64,000 nucleotides of DNA from Citrobacter sp. Cu233 (GTDB lineage: Bacteria; Pseudomonadota; Gammaproteobacteria; Enterobacterales; Enterobacteriaceae), in the NCBI RefSeq assembly GCF_030332225.1, contig NZ_JAOWIF010000028.1, forward strand, positions 930,001 to 994,000, read 5' to 3'. The translations under genes and the position numbers were made by a program. Of this stretch, positions 29,695 to 41,905 are shown piece by piece (within the stretch, counting starts at the first letter, position 1; each line of letters opens with the position of its first letter). The notes below the pieces were generated by a model. That model was not told where the DNA came from. It made no database searches and saw only the letters and a program-made list of their open reading frames with translations.

Positions 29695-30261
29695 ATGACT
29701 ACTGCGTTACTGGTTGTTGATATGCAAAATTTTGTGACAGACAGAATAAATCAGGGCGTGGAAATGTTCCCACATAACGCAATGGATAACATGCGAACCA
29801 TTCTGGACATATTCAGAAACAGCATGATTCCAGTGATACACATACGGCATCACTCCACCGAAGAGGGATCGTTATTGCATCACAGTACCCCCCTTTCTCA
29901 GCCTGTAAAAGGTTTTGAAGAAAAACAGGGGGAGCCTGTATTTGTAAAAAATACCTCATCCGCATTCAGCTCAACCGGGCTGTTAACGTATTTAAAAGAC
30001 CATCAACTCTCAACGTGTATTGTTATCGGTGCCGTCGCTGGATTTTGCGTCACTTCCACGGTTAGAGCGGGGGCTGATGCAGGTCTTAAGATGACCGTGA
30101 TTCAGGATGCTGTTATTAGTTTTGCACTGAAAGGCGGTGAACCGGGGGCAAAAACCATCCTGGATGTCACACTTGCGCTTCTGGCTGCGGATTTTGCTAC
30201 CGTGGTAACAACAAAAGAGTTAAATGAACGGCTATCAAAAAAACCGAAACCCTGCTTTTGA
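29695..30261 (+). CDS. Isochorismatase-family cysteine hydrolase
   Basis: A 188-aa hydrolase with the family triad visible: D9 in VVDMQNF, K85 in FVKNTSSAF and C118 in GAVAGFCVTSTVR. The start at 29695 follows AGGAGA. Members cleave isochorismate, nicotinamide, peroxyureidoacrylate or other small amides, and the exact substrate cannot be read from sequence. It stands alone, with no siderophore-synthesis gene adjacent. Confidence 0.85.
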   Translation: MTTALLVVDMQNFVTDRINQGVEMFPHNAMDNMRTILDIFRNSMIPVIHIRHHSTEEGSLLHHSTPLSQPVKGFEEKQGEPVFVKNTSSAFSSTGLLTYLKDHQLSTCIVIGAVAGFCVTSTVRAGADAGLKMTVIQDAVISFALKGGEPGAKTILDVTLALLAADFATVVTTKELNERLSKKPKPCF

Positions 30262-30300
30262 AAAGAGCAGCGTTTCGGCATTCATTCACTCTGAAGGACG

Positions 30301-30777
30301 TCAGACTTTCAGCAGTTTCACCGTCTCGTCGATGTCGATTTCATCTTCGGAAAAGATCAGCGTCGTGCCCTGGAAGGTAGTGATCGCCAGCTTTTTCAGC
30401 GTGCGCATTTCGCCAGGCTTCACATCTGATTTCGGTCGGATGCTGTTCATCAGCACGCCGACAGACAGCACCGCGTTTTCTTTGTCGATACGGGTTTCAA
30501 CCGGCACTTCTTCGCTGTACACCAGGTAAGACTTGATCGCCGTGAGCTTCAGGCGCTCGCCCGCGATATAGATGTATTTGCTGTCGGGTATGACTTTCAC
30601 CGCATAGGCAGACAGGCCTTTGTTGTTGGTGGTGGGCTCAAAAGTCACCGCCGCGTCTTTCTTGATCAGCTCAGGATTAGCAACCTTAATCACATGAAAA
30701 TAGCGGTTGTCGCCGTTTTCATCTTTGATAAATCCAAAGCCTTTATCTTTAAACCACGTTGTGATTGTTCCGTTCAT
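30301..30777 (-). CDS. Cold-shock-domain protein with C-terminal extension
   Basis: A 158-aa protein. Residues 1-65 form a CspA-like OB fold: GTITTWFKDKGFGFI corresponds to RNP1 and RYFHVIKV replaces the usual VFVHFS-type RNP2. The remaining ~90 residues are a domain of beta-rich character (VETRIDKENAVLSVG, then TTFQGTTLIFSEDE) that is not recognised. Nucleic-acid binding is expected; the role is unknown. Ends convergently with the isochorismatase gene. Confidence 0.75.
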   Translation of the reverse strand: MNGTITTWFKDKGFGFIKDENGDNRYFHVIKVANPELIKKDAAVTFEPTTNNKGLSAYAVKVIPDSKYIYIAGERLKLTAIKSYLVYSEEVPVETRIDKENAVLSVGVLMNSIRPKSDVKPGEMRTLKKLAITTFQGTTLIFSEDEIDIDETVKLLKV

Positions 30778-30863
30778 TGCTGTTTCCGCCTGATTAAACC
30801 GAATACTCGTAGAGCATACCTACTCAATTTGCGCGCAGTGTAAAACACAGACCCTGTCTTTGG

Positions 30864-31109
30864 CTACTCGTTACCCCAGCGATTGAGGAACTCCGCGATA
30901 TCATCAATACGCTGTGCGTCAACTCCGGCCACAGTTGCCATCTCCTGCTGCGCGTCTTCGCTGATCTCTTCGTTGTTCATCAAACGGGTGATCAGCTGCT
31001 GGAAGTAGTGCGCCAGCGCATCGCGTTCGGCATCGCTCACCGGCTTTGCGGCTTCGGTCGCGTACTCATCGGCGATATCATAATATTTTAGCGGAATGTC
31101 GTTGTTCAT
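30864..31109 (-). CDS. YmjA-family (DUF2543) small protein
   Basis: An 81-aa acidic protein matching E. coli YmjA across its length, including [35 protein letters not shown] and the end EFLNRWGNE. The family is of unknown function. It begins 87 nt upstream of the cold-shock-domain gene on the same strand. Confidence 0.88.
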   Translation of the reverse strand: MNNDIPLKYYDIADEYATEAAKPVSDAERDALAHYFQQLITRLMNNEEISEDAQQEMATVAGVDAQRIDDIAEFLNRWGNE

Positions 31110-31594
31110 CAGGTGCTCCGGGGTAAATACGTGTGCCAGCAGTTGCCTGCCGCGTCTGGGGTGAATGATAGCATTGTTATTTCATGGTTCGCGATCTGTT
31201 TTATTCACTGTGATACGTTGCATTTATCCATTATATTTTCTGGAACCACTTCGTACTTAATAAACCTTCCCATACTTGATTAACTGTATTTTTATTCAGT
31301 TCGGTACAATAGTGGAGAATTAAATAGTGCTATCAAAAAGAAACATAAGCTTAGTTTAAATCAACTACCTTTAATCATTTTCCAGCACATTAAATAATTT
31401 AGACAATAACCCGGTGATTAAAAACAGCAAATAAAGGTTCGTCCCGTAGGGCTGATAAACGCCCCGCCATCTCCTACTGACATCATTGCGTTGCAATTGG
31501 CCCAATCCCATCGTTAGTCGCCCATTTGCCCACATTCATCTTCTGGACAACACTCTACGATGACACCACTGACCCAACACGTAGAGCGCACACC
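31110..31594. other. Intergenic stretch
   Basis: 485 bases between divergent genes. 31190-31430 is AT-rich and may hold promoters for both sides; 31440-31590 is G+C-richer. No gene, terminator or recognised operator was found. Confidence 0.5.
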
Positions 31595-32371
31595 ATGAAC
31601 ATCACGCAAATCCGTAATGCCACACAGCACATCACCTTTGGTGGAATGACTTTTCTGGTCGATCCTATGCTGGCAGCGAAAGGCGCATATCCGGGTTTTG
31701 CCGGAACCGCACGTGCCGAAATTCGCAACCCAACCGTCGACCTGCCCATCGACCTCGATACCCTGCTTAATGTCGATGCGCTGATCGTGACCCATCTGCA
31801 TGAAGATCACTGGGACGAGGTTGCCGCTCGTGTCGTGCCGAAAGACAAACCAATCTATGTGCAAAATGACCATGATGCACACGTGCTGCGGGAGCAGGGT
31901 TTCACGCAACTCACCGTGCTGACGCAAAATACCGTCGTCGGCGCTATCACTCTGCGTAAAACTGGCGGCCAGCACGGCTCCGATCGCGCCTATGCGATTC
32001 CACAAATGGCAGAGCGCCTGGGCGATGCCTGTGGCGTTATCTTTATGCATCCGGCGGAAAAAACGCTGTATCTGGTCGGCGACACCCTCTGGCGCGACGA
32101 GGTGGAAGCCAACATGCATACATTCCAGCCCGGCGTGGTCATTCTGAACGCGGGTTTTGCCCACGTCATCGGGTTTGGCCCAATTATCATGGGTGCGGAA
32201 GATGTGCTGAAAACCCACTTCACCTTACCCGAAGCACAAATTGTAGCGACCCATATGGAGGCGATTAACCACTGTCTGCTGACCCGCGCGGCCCTGAAAG
32301 AGTACGCTCGTGATAACCAGATTGAACATTGCGTCAACGTGCCGGAAGATGGGGAAACCCTGACATTTTAA
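31595..32371 (+). CDS. UlaG-like metallo-beta-lactamase-fold hydrolase
   Basis: A 258-aa metal-dependent hydrolase. The metal motif HLHEDH is at residues 67-72, with further ligands likely in DTLWRDE and ATHMEAINH. The start at 31595 (MNITQIRNAT) begins the first beta strand; an earlier in-frame start at 31526 adds unlike residues. The gene ends 18 nt before a GlxA-type regulator, so the two are probably an operon. Substrate unknown; UlaG itself acts on ascorbate-6-P lactone. Confidence 0.85.
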   Translation: MNITQIRNATQHITFGGMTFLVDPMLAAKGAYPGFAGTARAEIRNPTVDLPIDLDTLLNVDALIVTHLHEDHWDEVAARVVPKDKPIYVQNDHDAHVLREQGFTQLTVLTQNTVVGAITLRKTGGQHGSDRAYAIPQMAERLGDACGVIFMHPAEKTLYLVGDTLWRDEVEANMHTFQPGVVILNAGFAHVIGFGPIIMGAEDVLKTHFTLPEAQIVATHMEAINHCLLTRAALKEYARDNQIEHCVNVPEDGETLTF

Positions 32372-32389
32372 TCCCGACAAAGGAATCGT

Positions 32390-33340
32390 ATGCAGCCGCT
32401 TAACGTCGCCATTGTTGCCGTGGAAGATTTCAGCCCGTTTCACTTCTCGGTGCCATGCATCATTTTCAGTGACAAAATGGCGGCGCAAAAGCGCTTTGAG
32501 GTACAGATGTGCGCCGAAAAACCGGGCATCATCTCCTCGCAGGATGGTTTCTCCGTTACCGCAACTCACGGTTATGAAGCGGTGGAGGCCGCCGATATCG
32601 TGGTGATCCCCTGGTGGGGCACCACCGCGCATTGTCCACCGCAAAGCCTGCTTGATACGCTCAACCGTGCGCGACAAAACGGCGCACAGATTGTCGGGCT
32701 GTGCCTGGGGGCGTTTGTCCTCGGCTATGCGGGGTTACTGGATGGTAAACGGGCCGCTACGCACTGGGAGTTCGAGCAGGATTTTCAGGCACGCTTTCCG
32801 GCGGCCCACCTGGATATCAACGCCCTGTACGTGGATGACGACGGCATTATTACCTCAGCAGGTACCGCCGCCGCGCTGGATTGCTGTTTGTACGTGATCC
32901 GCCAGCGTTTTGGCAGCACGGTGGCGAATCAGATTGCCCGACGGATGATTGTGCCACCGCATCGTGAGGGCGGTCAGGCACAGTTTATTGAACAACCGGT
33001 AGCGAAAAATACCCAGGATCAACGCATCAACGCCCTGCTCGACTATTTGCGCCAGCATCTCCACGAGCCGCATCATCTCGACGTTCTGGCGCAGCGGGTG
33101 ATGATGAGTCGTCGCACGCTAACCCGTCATTTTATGAAGGCCACCGGGTCAAGCGTGGCTGAATGGTTGATTACCGAGCGCCTGCGCCGCAGCCAAATCT
33201 TGCTGGAGTCCAGTCAGTTACCCGTTGAACGCATTGCCGAACAGGTCGGTTTTCTCTCCCCTATCACCTGGCGGCAGCATTTTAAATCCCACTTCGGCGT
33301 CAGTCCGGCTGAATGGCGTAAAACCTTTCGCGGCGATTAA
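32390..33340 (+). CDS. GlxA/FtrA-family regulator (DJ-1/PfpI plus AraC)
   Basis: A 316-aa regulator. Residues 1-180 are a DJ-1/PfpI-like domain with the nucleophile elbow GLCLGAFVLGYAG (cysteine near residue 105), used for ligand sensing. Residues 210-312 hold two AraC helix-turn-helix motifs (LAQRVMMSRRTLTRHF and IAEQVGFLSPITWRQHF). It probably controls itself and the upstream hydrolase. Its 3' end overlaps the convergent methyltransferase gene by 4 nt. Confidence 0.88.
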   Translation: MQPLNVAIVAVEDFSPFHFSVPCIIFSDKMAAQKRFEVQMCAEKPGIISSQDGFSVTATHGYEAVEAADIVVIPWWGTTAHCPPQSLLDTLNRARQNGAQIVGLCLGAFVLGYAGLLDGKRAATHWEFEQDFQARFPAAHLDINALYVDDDGIITSAGTAAALDCCLYVIRQRFGSTVANQIARRMIVPPHREGGQAQFIEQPVAKNTQDQRINALLDYLRQHLHEPHHLDVLAQRVMMSRRTLTRHFMKATGSSVAEWLITERLRRSQILLESSQLPVERIAEQVGFLSPITWRQHFKSHFGVSPAEWRKTFRGD

Positions 33341-33975
33341 CCTCTTTTTTGCGCCAGCCAGATGGTGTGCCCGGTACAGTGCGGATCTTCCATCACCCTC
33401 TCAATCACCGTAAAGCCGTGTGCCGACAGCAATGCGTGGTACTCATCAGGCGCGAGGCTGGCGTGAAACAGTGGCTCCCCCTCAAATTGTCCCATGGCGA
33501 TGCCGTTGTCCGTGCCGCTGGTAAACATCAGCGCGCTACCGGGATGGCTGAGGCGGTCAAAAATGGGGAACATCTTTTGCTGGTCCAACTGGGTTAAATG
33601 GAAAAAGCTGTCCCAGGCGATCAGACCGTCAAAAGTTTCATTTAGCGTGAGCTCGCGCATATCCTGCTCCAGCCAGCGCTGTGCGGGAAAAACGTGCCGG
33701 GCGCGCGCCAGCATCGCCGCCGAGCCATCAATCCCCGTTAGCTGCAAACCTTGCTGGATAAAATAACCGGCAATCGGCTGACCGTTTCCGCAGCCAATGT
33801 CCACAATATGGCCCTGCCCGCCCATCACCGCGATGAACTTATCCAGCCAGTTTTTTTCAAACAGCGCGCGTGAACGCTGACGGGCAAAAGCCTCCGCATG
33901 ACGCCGATAGATAGAAAGAATGTTGTTTGCCGCAGCATCGCTCACGATGTCCTCACTTTTCTGCTGTTCTGTCAT
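33337..33975 (-). CDS. Class I SAM-dependent methyltransferase
   Basis: A 212-aa methyltransferase. Motif I is HIVDIGCGNGQPIA, motif II is the GIDGSAAML acidic strand end, and DGLIAWDSFFHL follows. The start at 33975 was chosen because longer starts (33987, 34083) run into the lacI promoter and add residues without family character. Substrate unknown. Confidence 0.8.
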   Translation of the reverse strand: MTEQQKSEDIVSDAAANNILSIYRRHAEAFARQRSRALFEKNWLDKFIAVMGGQGHIVDIGCGNGQPIAGYFIQQGLQLTGIDGSAAMLARARHVFPAQRWLEQDMRELTLNETFDGLIAWDSFFHLTQLDQQKMFPIFDRLSHPGSALMFTSGTDNGIAMGQFEGEPLFHASLAPDEYHALLSAHGFTVIERVMEDPHCTGHTIWLAQKRG

Positions 33976-34057
33976 TATGTTAAGCATAAAGGCTGTTGAC
34001 CTGCCATCGCCCAATTCATGTCCCTGGAATGCGCCTCGCAGAACCCGACCACAAATA

Positions 34058-34086
34058 GCCAAAAATAGTCTGCGCTGTGGCATGAT
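34058..34086 (+). promoter_or_regulatory. lacI promoter
   Basis: GCCAAA (34058-34063), 17 bp, then CATGAT (34081-34086). The GGCATGATAGCGC block is identical to the E. coli lacI promoter, a weak constitutive one. Confidence 0.75.
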
Positions 34087-34121
34087 AGCGCGTGGATAAT
34101 GTCATGATCAGGGTGAATAAT

Positions 34122-35207
34122 GTGAAACCGGTAACGCTATACGATGTCGCAGACCATGCAGGCGTCTCTTACCAGACCGTCTCACGCGTCGTGAATCAGG
34201 CCAGCCACGTTTCCACCAAAACCCGGCAAAAAGTTGAGGCCGCGATGGCGGAGCTCAATTACATTCCTAACCGCGTCGCGCAGCAACTGGCGGGCAAACA
34301 AACCCCGCTGATTGGCGTGGTGACCGCTAACCTTGCCCTGCACGCGCCCTCGCAGATCGTTGCCGCCATAAAAAGCCGCGCCGACCAGTCTGCCGCCAGC
34401 GTGGTGATCGCCATGGTTGAGCGCAGTGGCGTTGAGGCGTGTAAAGCCGCGGTACACAACCTGCTTTCTCAACGCGTAACCGGGCTTATCATCAACTATC
34501 CACTGGATGAAGAAGACGCCATGATGGTCGCCGCCACCTGCGGCACGGTGCCCGTATTGTTTCTCGATGTCTCTGACAAGGCGCCGATTAATAGCGTCGT
34601 TTTCTCCCATGATGACGGCGCACGACTCGGCGTTGAACATTTGATTCAACACGGACATCGGCGCATTGCCCTGCTGGCCGGGCCGCACTCATCGGTCTCC
34701 GCCAGGTTAAGGCATAGCGGCTGGCATAAATATCTGGCGCACTATCAGCTACGTCCCATTGCGGAACGTGAAGGTGACTGGAGTGCCATGTCCGGCTTTC
34801 ATCAAACCATGCACATGCTTAACGACGGTATCATTCCAACCGCGATGCTGGTCGCCAACGATCAAATGGCGCTGGGCGCAATGCGGGCAATCAGCGAGTC
34901 TGGGCTACGAGTTGCCGCGGACATCTCCGTGATCGGTTACGACGACACCGAGGACAGTGCCTGCTACATCCCGCCGCTGACCACCATCAGGCAGGATTTC
35001 CCCACTCTCGGACAGACCAGCGTTGACCGGTTGTTGCAGCTTACGCAGGGAATGTCCGCCCCCGGCAATCTGCTGCTGCCGGTCACGCTGGTCGAACGGA
35101 AAACCGTACTGCCGCCTGACACACAAACCGCCACGCCTCAGGTGCTGGCGGAGTCGTTGATGCAGCTGGCGCGTCAGGTGTCTCTGCTGCCATCCGGCGA
35201 ACGCTAA
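34122..35207 (+). CDS. lacI: Lactose operon repressor
   Basis: A 361-aa LacI. As in E. coli the start is GTG (34122), with AGGGTG six bases upstream, giving MKPVTLYDVADHAGVSYQTVSRV; the recognition helix (YQTVSRV) is unchanged. The hinge NRVAQQLAGKQ is present, as is the C-terminal tetramerisation helix LAESLMQLARQVSLL. An upstream in-frame ATG at 34092 is not used in E. coli. The C-terminus ends SGER, altered relative to E. coli by the same change that removes the O3 operator. Confidence 0.96.
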   Translation: MKPVTLYDVADHAGVSYQTVSRVVNQASHVSTKTRQKVEAAMAELNYIPNRVAQQLAGKQTPLIGVVTANLALHAPSQIVAAIKSRADQSAASVVIAMVERSGVEACKAAVHNLLSQRVTGLIINYPLDEEDAMMVAATCGTVPVLFLDVSDKAPINSVVFSHDDGARLGVEHLIQHGHRRIALLAGPHSSVSARLRHSGWHKYLAHYQLRPIAEREGDWSAMSGFHQTMHMLNDGIIPTAMLVANDQMALGAMRAISESGLRVAADISVIGYDDTEDSACYIPPLTTIRQDFPTLGQTSVDRLLQLTQGMSAPGNLLLPVTLVERKTVLPPDTQTATPQVLAESLMQLARQVSLLPSGER

Positions 35208-35211
35208 TTAC

Positions 35212-35300
35212 TGTGAGTCAGTTCACCCATTAAACCCGCCCGGCTTTACAGCGTCTCACCGCACGCCTTATGTTTATTAAATTGTGAGCGAATAACAAAT
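35212..35300 (+). promoter_or_regulatory. lacZ control region: CRP site, promoter, O1 operator; O3 missing
   Basis: The CRP site is TGTGA-gtcagt-TCACC (35212-35227). The promoter is TTTACA (35245-35250), 18 bp, TATGTT (35269-35274), identical hexamers and spacing to E. coli lac. O1 (35280-35300) starts AATTGTGAGCG and differs from E. coli O1 at two positions (a G to A in the centre and one near the end). The O3 operator that overlaps the E. coli lacI stop is not present; the corresponding stretch is about 9 bp shorter. Confidence 0.9.
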
Positions 35301-35304
35301 ATGA

Positions 35305-38391
<3,087 letters not shown>

Positions 38392-38395
38392 CCCT

Positions 38396-38486
38396 ACGCC
38401 GGAGGGCGCTGCGCTTATCCGGCCTGGGGAGTGTCATGTCGCTGTCGCAGGCCCGGTAAGCATCGCGCCACCGGGCCAATTCATCA
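38396..38486. repeat. REP/BIME units between convergent lacZ and prpE
   Basis: GCCGGAGGGCGCTGCGCTTATCCGGC and GGCCCGGTAAGCATCGCGCCACCGGGCC lie in tandem between the two gene ends. They occupy the place of lacYA of E. coli. Confidence 0.75.
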
Positions 38487-38489
38487 CGG

Positions 38490-40376
38490 CTACTCTTCTA
38501 TCGCCTGGCGAATTTGCTGTAACGATGTCGGATCGTCAATGGTCGTGAGATCGCCGGGATCGCGGCCTTCGCAGATCGCCTGGATCGTACGCCTGAGCAT
38601 TTTTCCGGAGCGTGTTTTCGGCAGTTGCGACACAAACCAGACATGTGCCGGACGACCAAAGTTACCAATCTGGCTGTCCACCAGCGCCATAATCGCCTTC
38701 TCTTCAGAATGCGCAATGTCGCGGTCTTCCAGACTGTCACTCTGCTTTGGAATGACAAACGCGACGGCCACCTGCCCTTTTAGCGCATCTTTCACCCCCA
38801 CTACCGCTACCTCAGCAACGTTCGGGTAGCTGGAGATACTCTCTTCTATCTCGCGCGTGCCCAGGCGGTGTCCGGCGACGTTGATCACGTCATCCGTACG
38901 CCCCAGAATGAAGTAGTAACCGTCGTCGTCACGAATGCCCCAGTCAAAGGTGGCGTAAACCTGGCGGGAGAACAGCGACCAGTAGGTATTCACAAACCGT
39001 TCGTCATCACCCCAGATGGTCTGAATACAGCCCGGCGGCAGCGGCCCTTCAATCACCAGCATCCCCTTCTCATTTGCAGCACAAGGTTCGCCAGTCACTT
39101 CATTGAGGAGTTGCACGTTGTAGCCGTACATCGGCACACCAGGACTGCCCAGGCGCGACGGTCGGTCGTCCAGCCCACGGGCAATCGCCATAATCGGCCA
39201 GCCAGATTCGGTCTGCCAGTAGTTGTCGATAACCGGAACACCCAGCGTTTCCGTTACCCAACTCGCGGTCGGTTCATCCAGCGGTTCACCCGCCAGATAC
39301 AACACTTCCAGCGAGGAGAGATCGTGATTACGGATCTGCGCGGTGGGGAATTTCTTCAGCACACGGATAGCTGTCGGTGCCGAGAACATCCGACTGACCT
39401 GATACTTCTCAACAATCTTCCACCATACACCGCAGTCCGGATACGTTGGCAGCCCTTCGTACACCACTGTCGCCATCCCCGCCAGCAACGGGGCATAGAC
39501 GATGTACGAGTGTCCCACCACCCAGCCGATATCCGACGCGCAGAAGAAAACGCCGCCCGCTTTGCCGCCGAAAATGGTGTCCATCGACGTCGCCAGCGCT
39601 ACCGCATAACCGCCCACATCACGCTGCACGCCTTTCGGTTTACCGGTTGTACCGGACGTGTAGAGAATGCAGGAGGTTTCATTCGATTCCAGCCAGACCA
39701 CCGGCACGCGTGCGCCGAGATGCTGTTGGCGGAGCGCGGCAAAGTCGAGGTCGCGTCCTTCAACCCACGCCATTTTCGCCAGACCACGATCAACCAGTAC
39801 CACATGGCGCGGCTGATGCTGAGCCTGCGCAATGGCATCATCGAGCAGCTTTTTATACGGCAGGATCTTGCCGCCGCGCGCCCCGGCATCCGCCGATACA
39901 ATGACCTTTGGCTGGGCATCGTCGATCCGCGCCGCCACACTGTGTGAGGCAAATCCGCCAAAGACCACGGAATGGATCGCCCCAATACGCGCACAGGCCA
40001 GCAGCGTAATGTGCGCCTCGGCGATCATCGGCATATAGACCAGCACCCTGTCGCCGCGCTGTACGCCCAGCGACAGCAACATCGCCGCCGCGACGTTTAC
40101 CTCGTCATACAACTGACGAAAGGTAAATGTGCGCTCTTCTTCGGTTTCCGATGAAACCGCGATCAGCGCCAGCGCGTCAGGCTGTTTCTCCAGCCAGCGG
40201 TCGATGGCGTTATGGCACAGATTAGTCGTCCCGCCACAAAACCAGCGAGCAAACGGTGGATGACGATGATCCAGTACCTGAGCAAACGGCTGCTGCCAGT
40301 CAATACGCTGGGCCTGCCCGGCCCAGAACGACTCAGGTTGCGTAATCGAACGCTGATAAAAATCGCTATAAGACAT
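38490..40376 (-). CDS. prpE: Propionyl-CoA synthetase
   Basis: A 628-aa AMP-forming acyl-CoA synthetase that activates propionate, first step of the 2-methylcitrate cycle. The ATP-binding P-loop is YTSGTTGKPKGV, the adenylate motif is NYWQTESGWP, and the C-terminal lysine target of reversible acetylation lies in KTRSGKMLRR. It is the last gene of prpBCDE; 40 nt separate it from prpD. Confidence 0.97.
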   Translation of the reverse strand: MSYSDFYQRSITQPESFWAGQAQRIDWQQPFAQVLDHRHPPFARWFCGGTTNLCHNAIDRWLEKQPDALALIAVSSETEEERTFTFRQLYDEVNVAAAMLLSLGVQRGDRVLVYMPMIAEAHITLLACARIGAIHSVVFGGFASHSVAARIDDAQPKVIVSADAGARGGKILPYKKLLDDAIAQAQHQPRHVVLVDRGLAKMAWVEGRDLDFAALRQQHLGARVPVVWLESNETSCILYTSGTTGKPKGVQRDVGGYAVALATSMDTIFGGKAGGVFFCASDIGWVVGHSYIVYAPLLAGMATVVYEGLPTYPDCGVWWKIVEKYQVSRMFSAPTAIRVLKKFPTAQIRNHDLSSLEVLYLAGEPLDEPTASWVTETLGVPVIDNYWQTESGWPIMAIARGLDDRPSRLGSPGVPMYGYNVQLLNEVTGEPCAANEKGMLVIEGPLPPGCIQTIWGDDERFVNTYWSLFSRQVYATFDWGIRDDDGYYFILGRTDDVINVAGHRLGTREIEESISSYPNVAEVAVVGVKDALKGQVAVAFVIPKQSDSLEDRDIAHSEEKAIMALVDSQIGNFGRPAHVWFVSQLPKTRSGKMLRRTIQAICEGRDPGDLTTIDDPTSLQQIRQAIEE

Positions 40377-40416
40377 AATGCTCTCCTGTTGAACTTACGC
40401 CTTGCCGCACGCAGGT

Positions 40417-41868
40417 TTAGATAACGAACAAATCAAGGTATTCGTTGACTGGCATCTGCTCCAGGCTTGCTCTGTTCAGGGAGACATCCAGAATGCGCTG
40501 CTGCTGACGGGTCGGGAACTGACGCGCCAGGTTGATTTTGAATTTTTCGACCAGTTTCGGCATCCCGTCATTACGACGACGCGCGTGGCCAATGGGGTAC
40601 TCCACCACCACTTCTTCAAAACGTGATCCATCGGTAAATTCCACGGTGATGGCGTTAGCGATGGCGCGTTTTTCCGGGTCGTGATAATCCGCGGTAAAGG
40701 TTGGATCTTCGAAGCAGTTGATCTTCTCGCGCAGCGCATCAATGCGTTTGTCCTGCGCCACGCCGTCTTCGTAATCAGCTGCGGTTAAGCGTCCGAACAG
40801 CAGTGGGATAGCCACCATGTACTGAATGCAGTGGTCACGATCCGCCGGGTTATTCAGCGGACCTTTTTTATCGATGATACGAATACAGGCTTCGTGCGTA
40901 CGAATGGTCACTTTTTCAATATCCGCCGCCGTTTTACCCGCCGCCTGCAGTTGTTCATACAGAGTCATCGCCGCTTCAACCGCTGTTTGTGAGTGGAACT
41001 CAGCCGGGAAGGAGATTTTAAACAGCACGTTTTCCATCACGTAAGAGCCGTACGGACGCTGGAAGCGGAACGATTCCCCTTTGAAGGAGACATCATAGAA
41101 GCCCCAGGTTTTCGCCGTCAGCGCAGACGGATAACCCATCTCGCCGGTTTTCGCCATCAGCGCCAGACGCACTGCGCGTGAAGTGGCATCCCCTGCCGCC
41201 CAGGATTTACGTGTGCCGGTATTCGGCGCATGACGATAGGTGCGCAGCGACTGTCCGTCGACCCACGCCAGCGACACCGCATTGAGGATCTCATCGCGGG
41301 TTAATCCGAGCATTTCGGCAACAACGGCGGTCGAGGCGACTTTCACCAGCAGGACATGGTCGAGTCCAACGCGGTTAAAGGAGTTTTCCAGCGCGATACA
41401 GCCCTGAATTTCGTGGGCTTTAATCATGCCAGTCAGCACTTTTTTCATGGTTAACGGCGCTTTGCCGACCGCCACCGCATTGCGTGACAACCAGTCAGCC
41501 GTCGCCAGAATACCACCGAGGTTATCGGAAGGATGGCCCCATTCAGCGGCCAGCCAGGTGTCGTTGAAGTCCAGCCAACGGATCATCGCGCCGATATTAA
41601 ATGCCGCCTGAACGGGATCGAGCTGGAACTGGGTGCCCGGTACACGAACACCGTTCGGCACCACCGTACCCGGCACAATCGGCCCTAACAGCTTTTTACA
41701 GGCCGGATATTCCAGCGCTTCCAGGCCGCAGCCGAGGGTATCAAGCAGGCAATAATGTGCAGTGTCATACGCCACCTTTGAGGTGATCTCGTAATTCATA
41801 ACGTAATCAACGATATCAACAATTTCACGGTCAAATTCAGGGCGAATGTTCGAAATATGAGCGGACAT
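40417..41868 (-). CDS. prpD: 2-methylcitrate dehydratase
   Basis: A 483-aa MmgE/PrpD-family enzyme, Fe-S independent, converting 2-methylcitrate to 2-methyl-cis-aconitate. [13 protein letters not shown] and SHPSDNLGG-like segments match E. coli PrpD nearly throughout. The start at 41868 equals the E. coli length; a longer open frame reaching 42039 overlaps prpC on the same strand and is not used. Confidence 0.96.
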   Translation of the reverse strand: MSAHISNIRPEFDREIVDIVDYVMNYEITSKVAYDTAHYCLLDTLGCGLEALEYPACKKLLGPIVPGTVVPNGVRVPGTQFQLDPVQAAFNIGAMIRWLDFNDTWLAAEWGHPSDNLGGILATADWLSRNAVAVGKAPLTMKKVLTGMIKAHEIQGCIALENSFNRVGLDHVLLVKVASTAVVAEMLGLTRDEILNAVSLAWVDGQSLRTYRHAPNTGTRKSWAAGDATSRAVRLALMAKTGEMGYPSALTAKTWGFYDVSFKGESFRFQRPYGSYVMENVLFKISFPAEFHSQTAVEAAMTLYEQLQAAGKTAADIEKVTIRTHEACIRIIDKKGPLNNPADRDHCIQYMVAIPLLFGRLTAADYEDGVAQDKRIDALREKINCFEDPTFTADYHDPEKRAIANAITVEFTDGSRFEEVVVEYPIGHARRRNDGMPKLVEKFKINLARQFPTRQQQRILDVSLNRASLEQMPVNEYLDLFVI

Positions 41869-41905
41869 AAAAGGGGTTCCTGTTTTTATCTTTAGAGGTT
41901 TTGCA

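Noticed and set aside
33976-34083. Longer start for the methyltransferase gene
   Set aside because: It would run into the lacI promoter and adds residues without family character.
38868-39947. A 359-codon plus-strand frame opposite prpE
   Set aside because: Antisense shadow; composition rich in histidine and arginine and no family resemblance, while prpE is intact.
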